Source: Thiocystis minor
GTDB taxonomy: Bacteria; Pseudomonadota; Gammaproteobacteria; Chromatiales; Chromatiaceae
DNA: 64,000 bases
NCBI RefSeq assembly: GCF_016653465.1
Contig: NZ_NHSQ01000084.1
Coordinates: 1 to 64,000 of the forward strand
Direction of reading: 5' to 3'
The stretch's first letter is position 1. Each line of letters starts with the position of its first letter. The notes under the pieces were generated by a model. The model was not told the origin of the DNA. It worked only from the letters and a program-made list of their open reading frames with translations, and made no database searches. This document shows, piece after piece, positions 39,178-47,874 of this stretch. Both the position numbers and the translations under genes were made by a program.

Positions 39178-42100
39178 AACCGCTCCGGACAGCGAAACGC
39201 GCGCAATTCGCCGAGTTTGAAAGGATTGCGGACGCTGACCGCGCGCAGTTCAAAACGCGCGGATAGCCCGGCCAGCGAGAAGGTGACCTGGAATTTCTCC
39301 GGTTGACTGGTCGACTTCAGCGAGGACCGATCCAGCACCCGGAACCAGGCCCATGGACCTTCCTCGGTCAGGCTGGGGCCGCTTCCGGTCTCGTCGGCGA
39401 AGACCAGACGGACCCGCGCCGGACCGTCCGGAGCTGGCCATTGCAAGCGCTGACTGCGCGGCGGACCCTGGCGGTAATCGAGGATCTGCCCGCCGAGATC
39501 CAGAATAAACTGAGTCACGCGTGCATCCATGCTTTGGGGCTGGAGCTCGAATTCGACCGCCGGTGTCTTGCCGCCACCCATGAAGAAGGCTTCGCGGATC
39601 ACGGCCGCGCGCTGGAACTGCGCCAGCACCTCGTCCGGGATCCCGAGGTTGGCGTCGACCCAGCGCCATTTCGAGCGCGAGGTATTGGCGATCGGGGCCA
39701 GATTCTTCTTGAAAAAGGCATCGATCATGCCATCCGGGCCAAATAGACGACCAAAATCGAAGAGTGTCGTCTCGCGCGTGCTGCCCGGCGCGAAGGGATA
39801 GCGGTCGTTGATCGCCTCGCGGCAGAAGGGCAGAACCTCGGCGGTCCAGAGGCTGTTGAGTTGCGCGCGTAGGCCGCCGGCCGCGAGATTGGCGCTATCC
39901 TGCGCCAGGGTGCCGACCCATCCGCTGAGCGGCGCGGGAAGCTTGCTGGCGAGCGCCTTGGTTTCCTGGATCTCGGACATTTCTCCGGCGACCAGCAGAT
40001 CCCGCCCCGACACCACGGCGGCGGTCACGGAGGTCAGATGGAGTTCGAGCTTGCTCAGTGACGCCAGCACCTGGTCGATGGGCGCCTGGCCTTGTTCATT
40101 GGTCCGCACCAGATCATGCAGCCAGGTAAAGCGCCGCGTGACATAGGCCTCCGGTGCCTCTTCGACGGGAGCCTCTTGGGGCGTGTCGCCAAAATAACGC
40201 TCGATACGCTGACGAAAGCCGTCCTGCCGCGTTTCCGTTTGACCGGCTGCCGCGTCATCCGGCGCCGGTTTGCGATCGAGTTCGGTTTGCCGAGCGGCAT
40301 CGATCAGCAGACGGCGTAGCGGTGACTTGGCCGGATCGGCCAGCGTATTCGCCAGCAGGGCGGCCTGCTGCAGGTCGCGTGCCGCAACCAGTTCGATATC
40401 CTCAAGCAGACCCTGCCACTCGCTCACATAGTCGCGCAGATAGCGCTCGCGTACCTCTTCGAACAACTGGCGGGCTTCCGCGGATCCGGGCTGCAATCGG
40501 GCCGCCGGCCCAAGGATCCAGCTCTCCGCGGCGGCGGCCTCGATCAGACGGTTGCTCGTGCCCGCAAAGCCGCGATGATAGCCGTCGAACGTATAAAGCG
40601 CCGGGATGCCCTGGTTGAGCGGACGGCCGCTGCGACGGACGAAGACCAGCTTCGCGTATTCCCCGCCGGCGGCGCTGATGGTGAACTCAGCGCTGGCATC
40701 ACCCACGCCTTCGCGCTTGAGACGTTCATAGACGCGTGCGGCCAGTGGCGCGCGATTCAGAATCTCACGGGCATCCTGAATCAAAGCGCTATCGAGTTCG
40801 AGCGGCAGCGGAACCGGGCGCCGGTCGAGCAGCGACGCTAGATGTTCGCGCAGCGCTTCCTGTTGCTCGGTCGTGGTTTCGCGCGGCAGTCGGCTTTGCC
40901 AATCGCGCTCGACCCAGAGCTGAACCGCGGCCGGATCATAGCGTTCGTCGCTCCCCAGCATCAGATAGACGCGCAGTGCGTCATAGAGATAATCCGGCTC
41001 GCCGACGGCTTGGCGGATCTGTTCCTCAAGCCGCAGGATGACGCGCGGCAGCAGTGCTTTATTGAGGATGCGGCGATAGGCGCGCGCGGCCTGGGAGCCC
41101 AGCTTTTCGCCCTGATAAAGTCCGAATCCCAGGCTGAGCGGGACAGGATCGGAGCGTTCGGCGAAGCCGCGCGGAAGCGTCCGGGCGGCATCGAGCAGCG
41201 GCAGCACGCCGAGCGGATTGCGCTCCTCGGGCGCGAGCGCATCGATGCGGGTTTCGAGGTCGGCCACGCGCTCGGCCACCGCGTCGAGATAGGCGCGGTT
41301 GCCCGAATAGCTGGTGGCCCAGGCGGCTGCTGCCAGCAGAAAGACCGCCGCCGCGCCGGCATAGGCGCCGCGTCGCCGCCAGAGGCGGCGACGTTCCAGT
41401 CGGGGGTTGAGCCCGGCAAGCCCGGCCTCGCGAAAGATCACCTCGCGCAGCAGGCGGGTGATGAAAAAACTCTTGCCCGTCCCCTTAAAGGGCAACGGAC
41501 CCTGCCGGCCGAGACCGAAGTTGGCCGCGAAAGCGCTCAGAATGCGGTCGATCGGGGTTCCGGTCTGGGTTCCGCTCGTCAAATAGACGCCGCGCACCAG
41601 CGGTCGGATCTCGAAACGGGAGGGTGCGAAGGCATCGTTCAGGAAGCCTTCGAGCACCTCTCCGAGCGCCCCGAACTGGCGTGGAAAGCTGAACAGGAGC
41701 GTGCGTTTGCGCGGTTCGCGTTCCTGCTCCATCCGCGCCAGCAAGCGTTGATCGAGTCGTTCGGACAAACGCTTCATCTCGTCCGTAAAAGCCGCGATCG
41801 GGGTCGGCCCGTCCTCGCTCGGCGCGAATTCGAAGGTCATCCCCCAGACCTGCTCGCGTCCCTCCTGGCCAAGATCGGCAAAAAACTCGCTGAATCCGGC
41901 CACCAGATCCGCCTTCATGAACAGGACGTAGACGGGCACGGCGATCTGGAATGACTGGCACAGCTCCTGGACGCGCTGACGGATCGCTTGAGCATGGGCG
42001 CCGCGCTCCGACGGCGTTTGCTGCATCAGATCGGACAGGCTCACGGCCACCAGCACGCCATTGATGGGGCGGCGCGGACGATGCTTTTTCAGCAGATCGA

Positions 42101-42725
42101 GAAAATTCCGCCAGGCGGCCTTATCCACCTGCTCATAGCTGTCCTGAGTGGTGTAGCGCCCGGCGGTATCGATCAGCACCGCCTCGTCGGTGAACCACCA
42201 GTCGCAGTTGCGGGTACCGCCAATCCCCTGGATCGCGTTCTGACCCAGGCGTTCGGCGAGCGGGAAGCGGAGTCCCGAATGGATCAGCGCGGTCGTCTTG
42301 CCGCAACCGGGCGGCCCGATGATGAGATACCAGGGAAGCTGGTAGACCCAGCGCCCGCCCAGTTTGTTCTTGCCCTCGGATTGCTTGAGCGCGGCCAGGG
42401 CCTGATCGAAGCGTTCGCGGAGCGCGAGCAATTCTTCCTCGGAGGCCGCTTTGGCGGGATCGGGCGCTGGCTCGGGACCGGCGGCAAGCTGCTCCATCAG
42501 TTGGCGGTTGCGGATGCGCGCCCGCACCGCCGAGCCAATCTGGACCAGACCCCAGAGGCCGAACAGCGTTCCGATGACCATCCAGCGACGGAATGCGGGG
42601 GCCAGCGGTTCGACGCCGGCAATGCCGATGAGGGGGCCGACGAACCAGATTAGCAGCGCCAGCGCGACGATTCCGATCAGGGTCAGGAAGCGGCGTGAAA
42701 TGAAAAATCTCAGAAAGGATTTCAT
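39174..42725 (-). CDS. tssM: Type VI secretion membrane-complex protein TssM (IcmF)
   Basis: The 1183-residue protein has two N-terminal membrane helices (about 12-30 and 48-66), a cytoplasmic NTPase domain with Walker A GPPGCGKTT (137-145), a third helix (about 445-468) and a long periplasmic region. TssM spans the envelope and meets TssJ and TssL. The intact Walker A suggests it binds nucleotide. Length and order fit the family. Confidence 0.95.
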   Translation of the reverse strand: MKSFLRFFISRRFLTLIGIVALALLIWFVGPLIGIAGVEPLAPAFRRWMVIGTLFGLWGLVQIGSAVRARIRNRQLMEQLAAGPEPAPDPAKAASEEELLALRERFDQALAALKQSEGKNKLGGRWVYQLPWYLIIGPPGCGKTTALIHSGLRFPLAERLGQNAIQGIGGTRNCDWWFTDEAVLIDTAGRYTTQDSYEQVDKAAWRNFLDLLKKHRPRRPINGVLVAVSLSDLMQQTPSERGAHAQAIRQRVQELCQSFQIAVPVYVLFMKADLVAGFSEFFADLGQEGREQVWGMTFEFAPSEDGPTPIAAFTDEMKRLSERLDQRLLARMEQEREPRKRTLLFSFPRQFGALGEVLEGFLNDAFAPSRFEIRPLVRGVYLTSGTQTGTPIDRILSAFAANFGLGRQGPLPFKGTGKSFFITRLLREVIFREAGLAGLNPRLERRRLWRRRGAYAGAAAVFLLAAAAWATSYSGNRAYLDAVAERVADLETRIDALAPEERNPLGVLPLLDAARTLPRGFAERSDPVPLSLGFGLYQGEKLGSQAARAYRRILNKALLPRVILRLEEQIRQAVGEPDYLYDALRVYLMLGSDERYDPAAVQLWVERDWQSRLPRETTTEQQEALREHLASLLDRRPVPLPLELDSALIQDAREILNRAPLAARVYERLKREGVGDASAEFTISAAGGEYAKLVFVRRSGRPLNQGIPALYTFDGYHRGFAGTSNRLIEAAAAESWILGPAARLQPGSAEARQLFEEVRERYLRDYVSEWQGLLEDIELVAARDLQQAALLANTLADPAKSPLRRLLIDAARQTELDRKPAPDDAAAGQTETRQDGFRQRIERYFGDTPQEAPVEEAPEAYVTRRFTWLHDLVRTNEQGQAPIDQVLASLSKLELHLTSVTAAVVSGRDLLVAGEMSEIQETKALASKLPAPLSGWVGTLAQDSANLAAGGLRAQLNSLWTAEVLPFCREAINDRYPFAPGSTRETTLFDFGRLFGPDGMIDAFFKKNLAPIANTSRSKWRWVDANLGIPDEVLAQFQRAAVIREAFFMGGGKTPAVEFELQPQSMDARVTQFILDLGGQILDYRQGPPRSQRLQWPAPDGPARVRLVFADETGSGPSLTEEGPWAWFRVLDRSSLKSTSQPEKFQVTFSLAGLSARFELRAVSVRNPFKLGELRAFRCPERL

Positions 42726-44107
42726 CGGCCAATCCCCGCGATCGCGCCGACTTCGCCCTGACGGTGCGCCGGTGTCATCAGCATGACCTCCACCCGGCGG
42801 TTGCGGGCGTCCCTGGGGTTTTCCGGAACCAGCGGCTCGGTATCGGCGTGCCCCTCGGCCGTGAACCGTGCCGGGTTGCCCGTCACCTCAGCCAGCAGGT
42901 CGCGGACATGGAGCGCGCGTTCCTGCGAAAGGTGCCAGTTCGAGGGAAAACGCAACGTCTTGATGGGAACGCTGTCGGTGTGCCCGGTCACCAGCACCGC
43001 GCCCGGCAGTTGCGCCAGGGATTCGGCGATGCGCCGCAGCAGGGGAACGTAATCGGTTCTGATCAGACTGCTCCCGGAGGCGAACAGATCATCGCCACGG
43101 ACGATGACGGTCTGCCCCTGGGGCCGGTCGAGAACCTCCAGACGGCGCGCCGCGATGTCGTCGGCGAGCAGGATGCGCAGTGTCAGTGGCGTAGTCGCCT
43201 GGGGCCGATCCGGCGGTGTCGGCGCCTCGGCCAGGGGAATGCGGGGCCGGTCGGTCACCGCGGCCAGACCCGTGTCGAGGCTGCTCAGAGAGCGATAGAC
43301 GGGATCCGAGTCGCGGTTGAGCGCGAAGGTAAAATAGGTGAAGAGCCCCAGCAGAAGCAGCGCGCACACGGCTGAAAACACCCAGAGCGGGAGCCGATGG
43401 ACCAGCGGATCGCGCGATTCGGCGACACCTTTCCAGTGGGGCGAGAGTTCCGGCTCCGGATCTCCGCGCTGTACGCGGATGGTCTGAAAGAGTTGTTCGC
43501 GTACCCGATCGAGCTGGCTCCGGCCGTCCTCGCGCACCCGGTAGCGCCCCTCGAAGCCCAGCGCGAGACAAAGATACATGAGTTCCAGAAGATCAAGATT
43601 GCCGCTGGGATACGCCAGCAGACGGTCCAGCGCGGTGAAGAATTTTTCCCCGCCCCAGGCCTCGTTGTGGAAGCTGATCAACAGCCCGCGATTGCTCCAG
43701 ACGCTCTGACTGCCCCAGGGGGTGTCCAGCACGGATTCATCGATCAATGAACACAGGACATAACGCGCGGGCAGTACCACGGCATCCGCCAGACCTTTCG
43801 CGCGCGCGCAGGATTCGAACTCGCGCACCTGGCGGATTAGCCCATCGCGCAGACCCTCGGGATCCGGATGGGAGGGGGCGCCGCGCACTTGGGCCGCGAC
43901 GGTCAGGAGTCCGGTCGCGCATCCCGCGAGGGGGTTGTTCATGCACACCGGCAGCGCGTCGAGGCGCCCGTTCGCTGGGATGCTGGACAATGCCGGAGAG
44001 ACCGGAGGCGGCGGCGCTTGACCAGGACCGCGACGGCCGCCGGGGATGGGGCGGATGACCGTGGGTCCGGCGTCGCCGGGTATCAGAAAAGGATCCTCGT
44101 CGGTCAT
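42722..44107 (-). CDS. tssL: Type VI secretion protein TssL with C-terminal OmpA-like domain
   Basis: The 461-residue protein has a DotU/TssL domain (about 55-235: LPARYVLCSLIDESVL, FFTALDRLL, YLCLALGFEGRYR), one membrane helix (239-263) and an OmpA-like peptidoglycan-binding domain (about 335-445: VTGHTDSVPI, LSQERALHVRDLL, NRRVEVML). This evolved form anchors the complex to the wall itself. It overlaps tssM by 4 bp. Confidence 0.95.
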   Translation of the reverse strand: MTDEDPFLIPGDAGPTVIRPIPGGRRGPGQAPPPPVSPALSSIPANGRLDALPVCMNNPLAGCATGLLTVAAQVRGAPSHPDPEGLRDGLIRQVREFESCARAKGLADAVVLPARYVLCSLIDESVLDTPWGSQSVWSNRGLLISFHNEAWGGEKFFTALDRLLAYPSGNLDLLELMYLCLALGFEGRYRVREDGRSQLDRVREQLFQTIRVQRGDPEPELSPHWKGVAESRDPLVHRLPLWVFSAVCALLLLGLFTYFTFALNRDSDPVYRSLSSLDTGLAAVTDRPRIPLAEAPTPPDRPQATTPLTLRILLADDIAARRLEVLDRPQGQTVIVRGDDLFASGSSLIRTDYVPLLRRIAESLAQLPGAVLVTGHTDSVPIKTLRFPSNWHLSQERALHVRDLLAEVTGNPARFTAEGHADTEPLVPENPRDARNRRVEVMLMTPAHRQGEVGAIAGIGR

Positions 44108-44110
44108 GAC

Positions 44111-45445
44111 TTACTCGCGAATCGCCCAGAGTTCCAATTCGAGCGCGGGGAACTCTCCGCCGATGTGCAGGCCGAAACCGCCACCCGTCACCAGTTGTTT
44201 CCAATACTCGCTGTTGCGGTCCAGTTCGAAATAATCGCAACCCGCATGAAAGGGAATCTCCAGCGGGGCGGTCGGCATCGGACGCAGCGCGATTCCGGGC
44301 AGGGCCAGTTTGACCAGCTCCTGGATCTTTTCCACCGGTCCGACCTTGGTCTGCGTGGGGAGGCGATTGCGCAGCGTCTGCGAGTCCAGATTGGCCCGGG
44401 CGGCGAGCACGAATCGAGAACCGGCGAGCAGCGATCGATCATCCACCAGCGCGATGCGGAAGCCGAATTGACGCTCCTGGATCGGGATGGCGATGGCGCG
44501 CTCGACATATTCGCGATTGAGGTATTCGCGCAGTCGCCCGATCAGCGGCGTGTAACTGGCATCCAAATCCTCATGCCGATAGGGCGGAAACTCCGGGGGC
44601 CGCTTGGTCTCGCTGGCAAAGGTCGCGAGTTCGCCGGCCAAACCGAGCAGGGTGCGATAGACGGCCTCCGGATGCAGACCGCTGACCTGGGTCAAATGCA
44701 GGACAACGGGTTCGGCCCGATTCATTAATTGGAGCAGTAGAAAATCGGACCAGTCGGCCACCCCGCCATGACCGACGCCACGCACCCGCCCGGCGCGCGC
44801 TTCGGCCTGACGATGGAGCAGGCCGGCCAGTTCCTCGATAAAATCGGCCAGCCGTCGCGACACCTGGAGATCGACACACGGCGGAATATAGGATGCGTCG
44901 AGTGTCACCTGCCGATCCGCCCGGCATTCGAGCACCCGGCCGACGCCGCAACAGGCATAGCCTTCGCGGGACTGACGCTCCAGCAGGAGGCGCAGATCGA
45001 GCCGCCCGATCGCGAGCGGGGTTTCGGTGTCCGAGCCTAGCGTATTGTCGCGCACCGTCAATTCGCCGGAGCGATAGCGCAGGATGGTCTCGGTCTCGCC
45101 GGGACCGCCGCTCTCGGCGGCCCCAGGGCGGCGCAGCGGCAGGGCGAGATAGATGGTTTGGGGGGCGATGTTCTCGTCGAAATCCAGCGGCTGGGGCAGC
45201 GGGTCGCTCGCCGGGGCGTCGAAGGGCGTGCCGTCGGGTAACGTGCCCGCGACCTCGCTGAGCGCGAACTTCCCGAAGGCGAGCAGTTCCCCGTCGATGC
45301 GCAGACGCCGCAAACCCCAGGCGAAAGGGACGCCGAGACCCGATTTGGCCCCGACCAGACGCTCGATGTAACGGTCGTGCTGCTGGAAATGTTGTGGCTG
45401 AAGGAAGAGACCCTCGGACCACAGCACCTTGTTGTCCCAAGCCAC
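44111..45445 (-). CDS. tssK: Type VI secretion baseplate protein TssK
   Basis: This 444-residue protein opens with VLWSEGLFLQPQHFQQHDRY, the family's signature. TssK is a trimer that joins the baseplate to the TssJLM membrane complex. It lies 3 bp before tssL and about 10 bp after tssJ. It is the only baseplate subunit encoded in this window. Confidence 0.95.
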   Translation of the reverse strand: MAWDNKVLWSEGLFLQPQHFQQHDRYIERLVGAKSGLGVPFAWGLRRLRIDGELLAFGKFALSEVAGTLPDGTPFDAPASDPLPQPLDFDENIAPQTIYLALPLRRPGAAESGGPGETETILRYRSGELTVRDNTLGSDTETPLAIGRLDLRLLLERQSREGYACCGVGRVLECRADRQVTLDASYIPPCVDLQVSRRLADFIEELAGLLHRQAEARAGRVRGVGHGGVADWSDFLLLQLMNRAEPVVLHLTQVSGLHPEAVYRTLLGLAGELATFASETKRPPEFPPYRHEDLDASYTPLIGRLREYLNREYVERAIAIPIQERQFGFRIALVDDRSLLAGSRFVLAARANLDSQTLRNRLPTQTKVGPVEKIQELVKLALPGIALRPMPTAPLEIPFHAGCDYFELDRNSEYWKQLVTGGGFGLHIGGEFPALELELWAIRE

Positions 45446-45455
45446 GGCGCGCTCC

Positions 45456-45941
45456 TTATTGGTGACGGATCGAGATGGCGCGGGCGCCGACCTCGACCAG
45501 AAGTGTGTTGTCCACCGCGGGATTCAGACGCATCAGATCGCGCCAACGCGCGCGGTCAAGATCGCGGAAGGCCGCGATGACGCCGATATAGGTGGCTTCT
45601 GGATTGAGCGGGCGAGCGATCGGCAGAAACTGACCGGGGGCCAGGGTGACCTCGTCGCGGGCAATCAGATCGCCTCCCAGCACTTCTTGGTCGCGATCGT
45701 AGAGACTGAAAAAATCCGCCTTGGAAAAGACGCCGTGGCTTTTGAGTTCGTAGAGGCGCACCACCACGGCCAATGCCCTGCCGCCCGGACCTCGATTGGC
45801 ATCGGCTGACGCGACGATCTGGAGACTCAGTTGCGGCGGCGGTTTCGCGTCCTTCGGCTCCGGCGCTTGAGGTTTGCTCCCGCAGCCCGGAAGGGCGGCG
45901 AGGGCGAAGACAAGAATCGACAGGACGAGAGGCGCACTCAT
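45456..45941 (-). CDS. tssJ: Type VI secretion lipoprotein TssJ
   Basis: From the ATG at 45941 the product has 161 residues with a lipoprotein signal (lipobox LPGC, Cys20). A transthyretin-like TssJ domain follows: LSLQIVASADANRGPGGRAL, VVRLYELKSHGVFSKADFFSLYDR and LLVEVGARAISI. It anchors TssM at the outer membrane. An in-frame extension to 46022 would destroy the signal peptide. Confidence 0.92.
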   Translation of the reverse strand: MSAPLVLSILVFALAALPGCGSKPQAPEPKDAKPPPQLSLQIVASADANRGPGGRALAVVVRLYELKSHGVFSKADFFSLYDRDQEVLGGDLIARDEVTLAPGQFLPIARPLNPEATYIGVIAAFRDLDRARWRDLMRLNPAVDNTLLVEVGARAISIRHQ

Positions 45942-46232
45942 GATCGACCCAAGTCTGTCGCTGAAACGGTTGTCCAATGCAAAATCCTCTCGTGTCCGGA
46001 CCCGTGGCTGAGTATGGCCCAAAATCGTCCGCCAGTAGCGGCCAAAGCGCGCCCAGAGCGATAAACGTCGTTTCGTGGCTCTTCAACTCCCTTTTCGTCA
46101 TGACAGACGTTTGGCGGGGGGCGGTTTAAGGATTCAAAAAATAAATGATTTAAACCGCGTCGACGCCGATGTTGCAAAGGGATGCCAAACTGGCTGACAA
46201 CTGAAAACGATGCATGCCGTGACAGACGCGGT
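45942..46232 (-). other. Spacer between tagH and tssJ carrying repeat copy B
   Basis: The 291-bp gap holds no gene. A single half-end GGGGCGGTTTAAGG lies near 46119-46132, and the complete inverted-end repeat is at 46150-46236. A promoter for tssJ onward may lie between 45942 and 46110, since the rest of the run has overlapping genes. Confidence 0.45.
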
Positions 46233-46236
46233 TTAA
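46150..46236. repeat. Intergenic inverted-end repeat, copy B (87 bp)
   Basis: It is bounded by TTAAACCGCGTC (46150-46161) and GACGCGGTTTAA (46225-46236), a perfect 12-bp inverted repeat. The inner right side CATGCCG resembles copy A. The right end supplies the TAA stop of tagH (46233-46235), as copy A does for dolP. Confidence 0.8.
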
Positions 46237-47714
46237 TCCTGATGGGAGGCGCGCAGCTCGGCGAGGTGCCGGATCTGCTCCCGGTAGGCGCGCGCGAAGG
46301 CGTCGTCGAAAAGCTGCATGAAGTCCTCGGAGGCATCGGCGGCAACCTGTTCGTAGGTCTCGGTGAAGAGATCCCAGTATCTGGCCTTGCGCGCCATCGG
46401 CAGCACCTGATCGAGCCCCGAGCGACGGCTGAGACGGCGTTCGAGCTGGTCCGGCTCGAAGCGGGCAAAGAGTGCGCGCAGGGCGGCCTGCAAACCCGCC
46501 GTCATCGCCATTTCGTGCGCCTGGATATCGTCGAATGCCTCTCTCGCCGCTGTGAGCGCCGGCAGATAACCCGGACTTGGGCGAAGCAGGAGACGTTCCA
46601 GCAGATCGGTCGTATCGACGGAAAATTTGAACGGGTTGTTTTCCGCGGCACGAATCGTCGTGACGCCCAGGCGCAATTCGCTCTTGAATTGGGCGCGCGT
46701 CATCATGGTCTGAGTGAGCCCGGTGGCGAGGACGCGCAGCAATTCGCCGGCCTGACGGAGCAACCCCTCCGGGTCTTCGACATCGGCGGATTTGCCCACG
46801 CCGAGGCCGGCCAGAAAGGCATCCAATTCTCCAGTCGCCGGCGCCTGTTGGTGGAGCATGGGCTTGGGGCGCGGGGGCGCGGGCCGTCGTGGCGGAGCGG
46901 CATCGAATGGCGTGTCCTCGGGAGCGGGCGAGGGCCGCTCCTGGGCGTCGAGGACCGCTGGGCGCGGCGGCTCGGGACTCGCTGGAGCGGCTTCGGGGTG
47001 TGCCGGCTCCGCCGTGTCGCCCGGACTGCCCCAGGCATCGTTCAGCAGATCGTAATCGTCAGGCACGGGTAGGCGATCGGCCGGACGATAAAACACATGC
47101 TCGACGGGCGTCTGTCGATGCGGCACCTCCGGAGCCGACGCCTCCGGCGCGGGACCGGACAGCGCGTCATCGAGCGGCGAGGCATCGGCGAACAGGTCAT
47201 CGGCCAGATGGCGTTCGACCGGTCGCCGCGGCTCTTTCGGCGCTGATCCGGCTGGGTTGTCGCCGGAGCGTCCGTCGGGAGCGAGCAGGTCCAGGATATC
47301 GGTCGTAGCGCCGACCTGGTCCAGTCCCGGCAGGTCTTCCGAGTCCAGGCTTGCGAAAGGATCGGCGTCGAGCCTCGCGGGCGGCGCGGCGCTTGAGCCG
47401 ATCGTGACGATGATTTCGAAGGGGCCGATGGTTAGTCGGTCGCCGTCATACAGCGCCATGGATTGATGCGATGGCAATGGCTCGACAGCATGGTTCAGAT
47501 AGGTCCCGTTGCGGCTGGTATCGGTGATCCAGACACCGCCATCGCGCGCGTCGATGCGCGCGTGCTGACCCGAGATCACCCGCTCCGGGTCTTCGAGGCA
47601 CAGATCGTTGGTGGGGCTGCGTCCGATGGTGACGCCGCCCTCGGCCAGATTCCGATGAACGTCCCACTCGGGCGGCTGGGCCTGGCGGTTGACGAGATGA
47701 AGGTCGATCTCCAT
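46233..47714 (-). CDS. tagH: FHA-domain type VI secretion protein TagH (Fha)
   Basis: The 493-residue protein has an N-terminal FHA domain (about 27-95: VTIGRSPTNDLCLEDP, VISGQHARI, TSRNGTYLN), a long proline- and aspartate-rich linker (about 115-300) and a conserved C-terminal T6SS-FHA domain (about 310-485: LLRQAGELLRVLATGL, RAQFKSELRLGVTTIRAAENNPFKF). The FHA domain reads phosphothreonine set by the kinase encoded divergently. Its stop codon lies inside repeat copy B. Confidence 0.92.
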   Translation of the reverse strand: MEIDLHLVNRQAQPPEWDVHRNLAEGGVTIGRSPTNDLCLEDPERVISGQHARIDARDGGVWITDTSRNGTYLNHAVEPLPSHQSMALYDGDRLTIGPFEIIVTIGSSAAPPARLDADPFASLDSEDLPGLDQVGATTDILDLLAPDGRSGDNPAGSAPKEPRRPVERHLADDLFADASPLDDALSGPAPEASAPEVPHRQTPVEHVFYRPADRLPVPDDYDLLNDAWGSPGDTAEPAHPEAAPASPEPPRPAVLDAQERPSPAPEDTPFDAAPPRRPAPPRPKPMLHQQAPATGELDAFLAGLGVGKSADVEDPEGLLRQAGELLRVLATGLTQTMMTRAQFKSELRLGVTTIRAAENNPFKFSVDTTDLLERLLLRPSPGYLPALTAAREAFDDIQAHEMAMTAGLQAALRALFARFEPDQLERRLSRRSGLDQVLPMARKARYWDLFTETYEQVAADASEDFMQLFDDAFARAYREQIRHLAELRASHQD

Positions 47715-47874
47715 GCATTGGCTCCCCGAACCAAAACCGCTCTGATCGAGCGCATCATACGAGAGATCCGCGACTGGATGCGACCGTGCTTGAAGGCGGC
47801 ATTATGGGAAAGTATAACCGAGCCGGCCTCCAACCCAAGAATCGCGGTTGCTCCCCAGTGACGGCGTGGCTAGG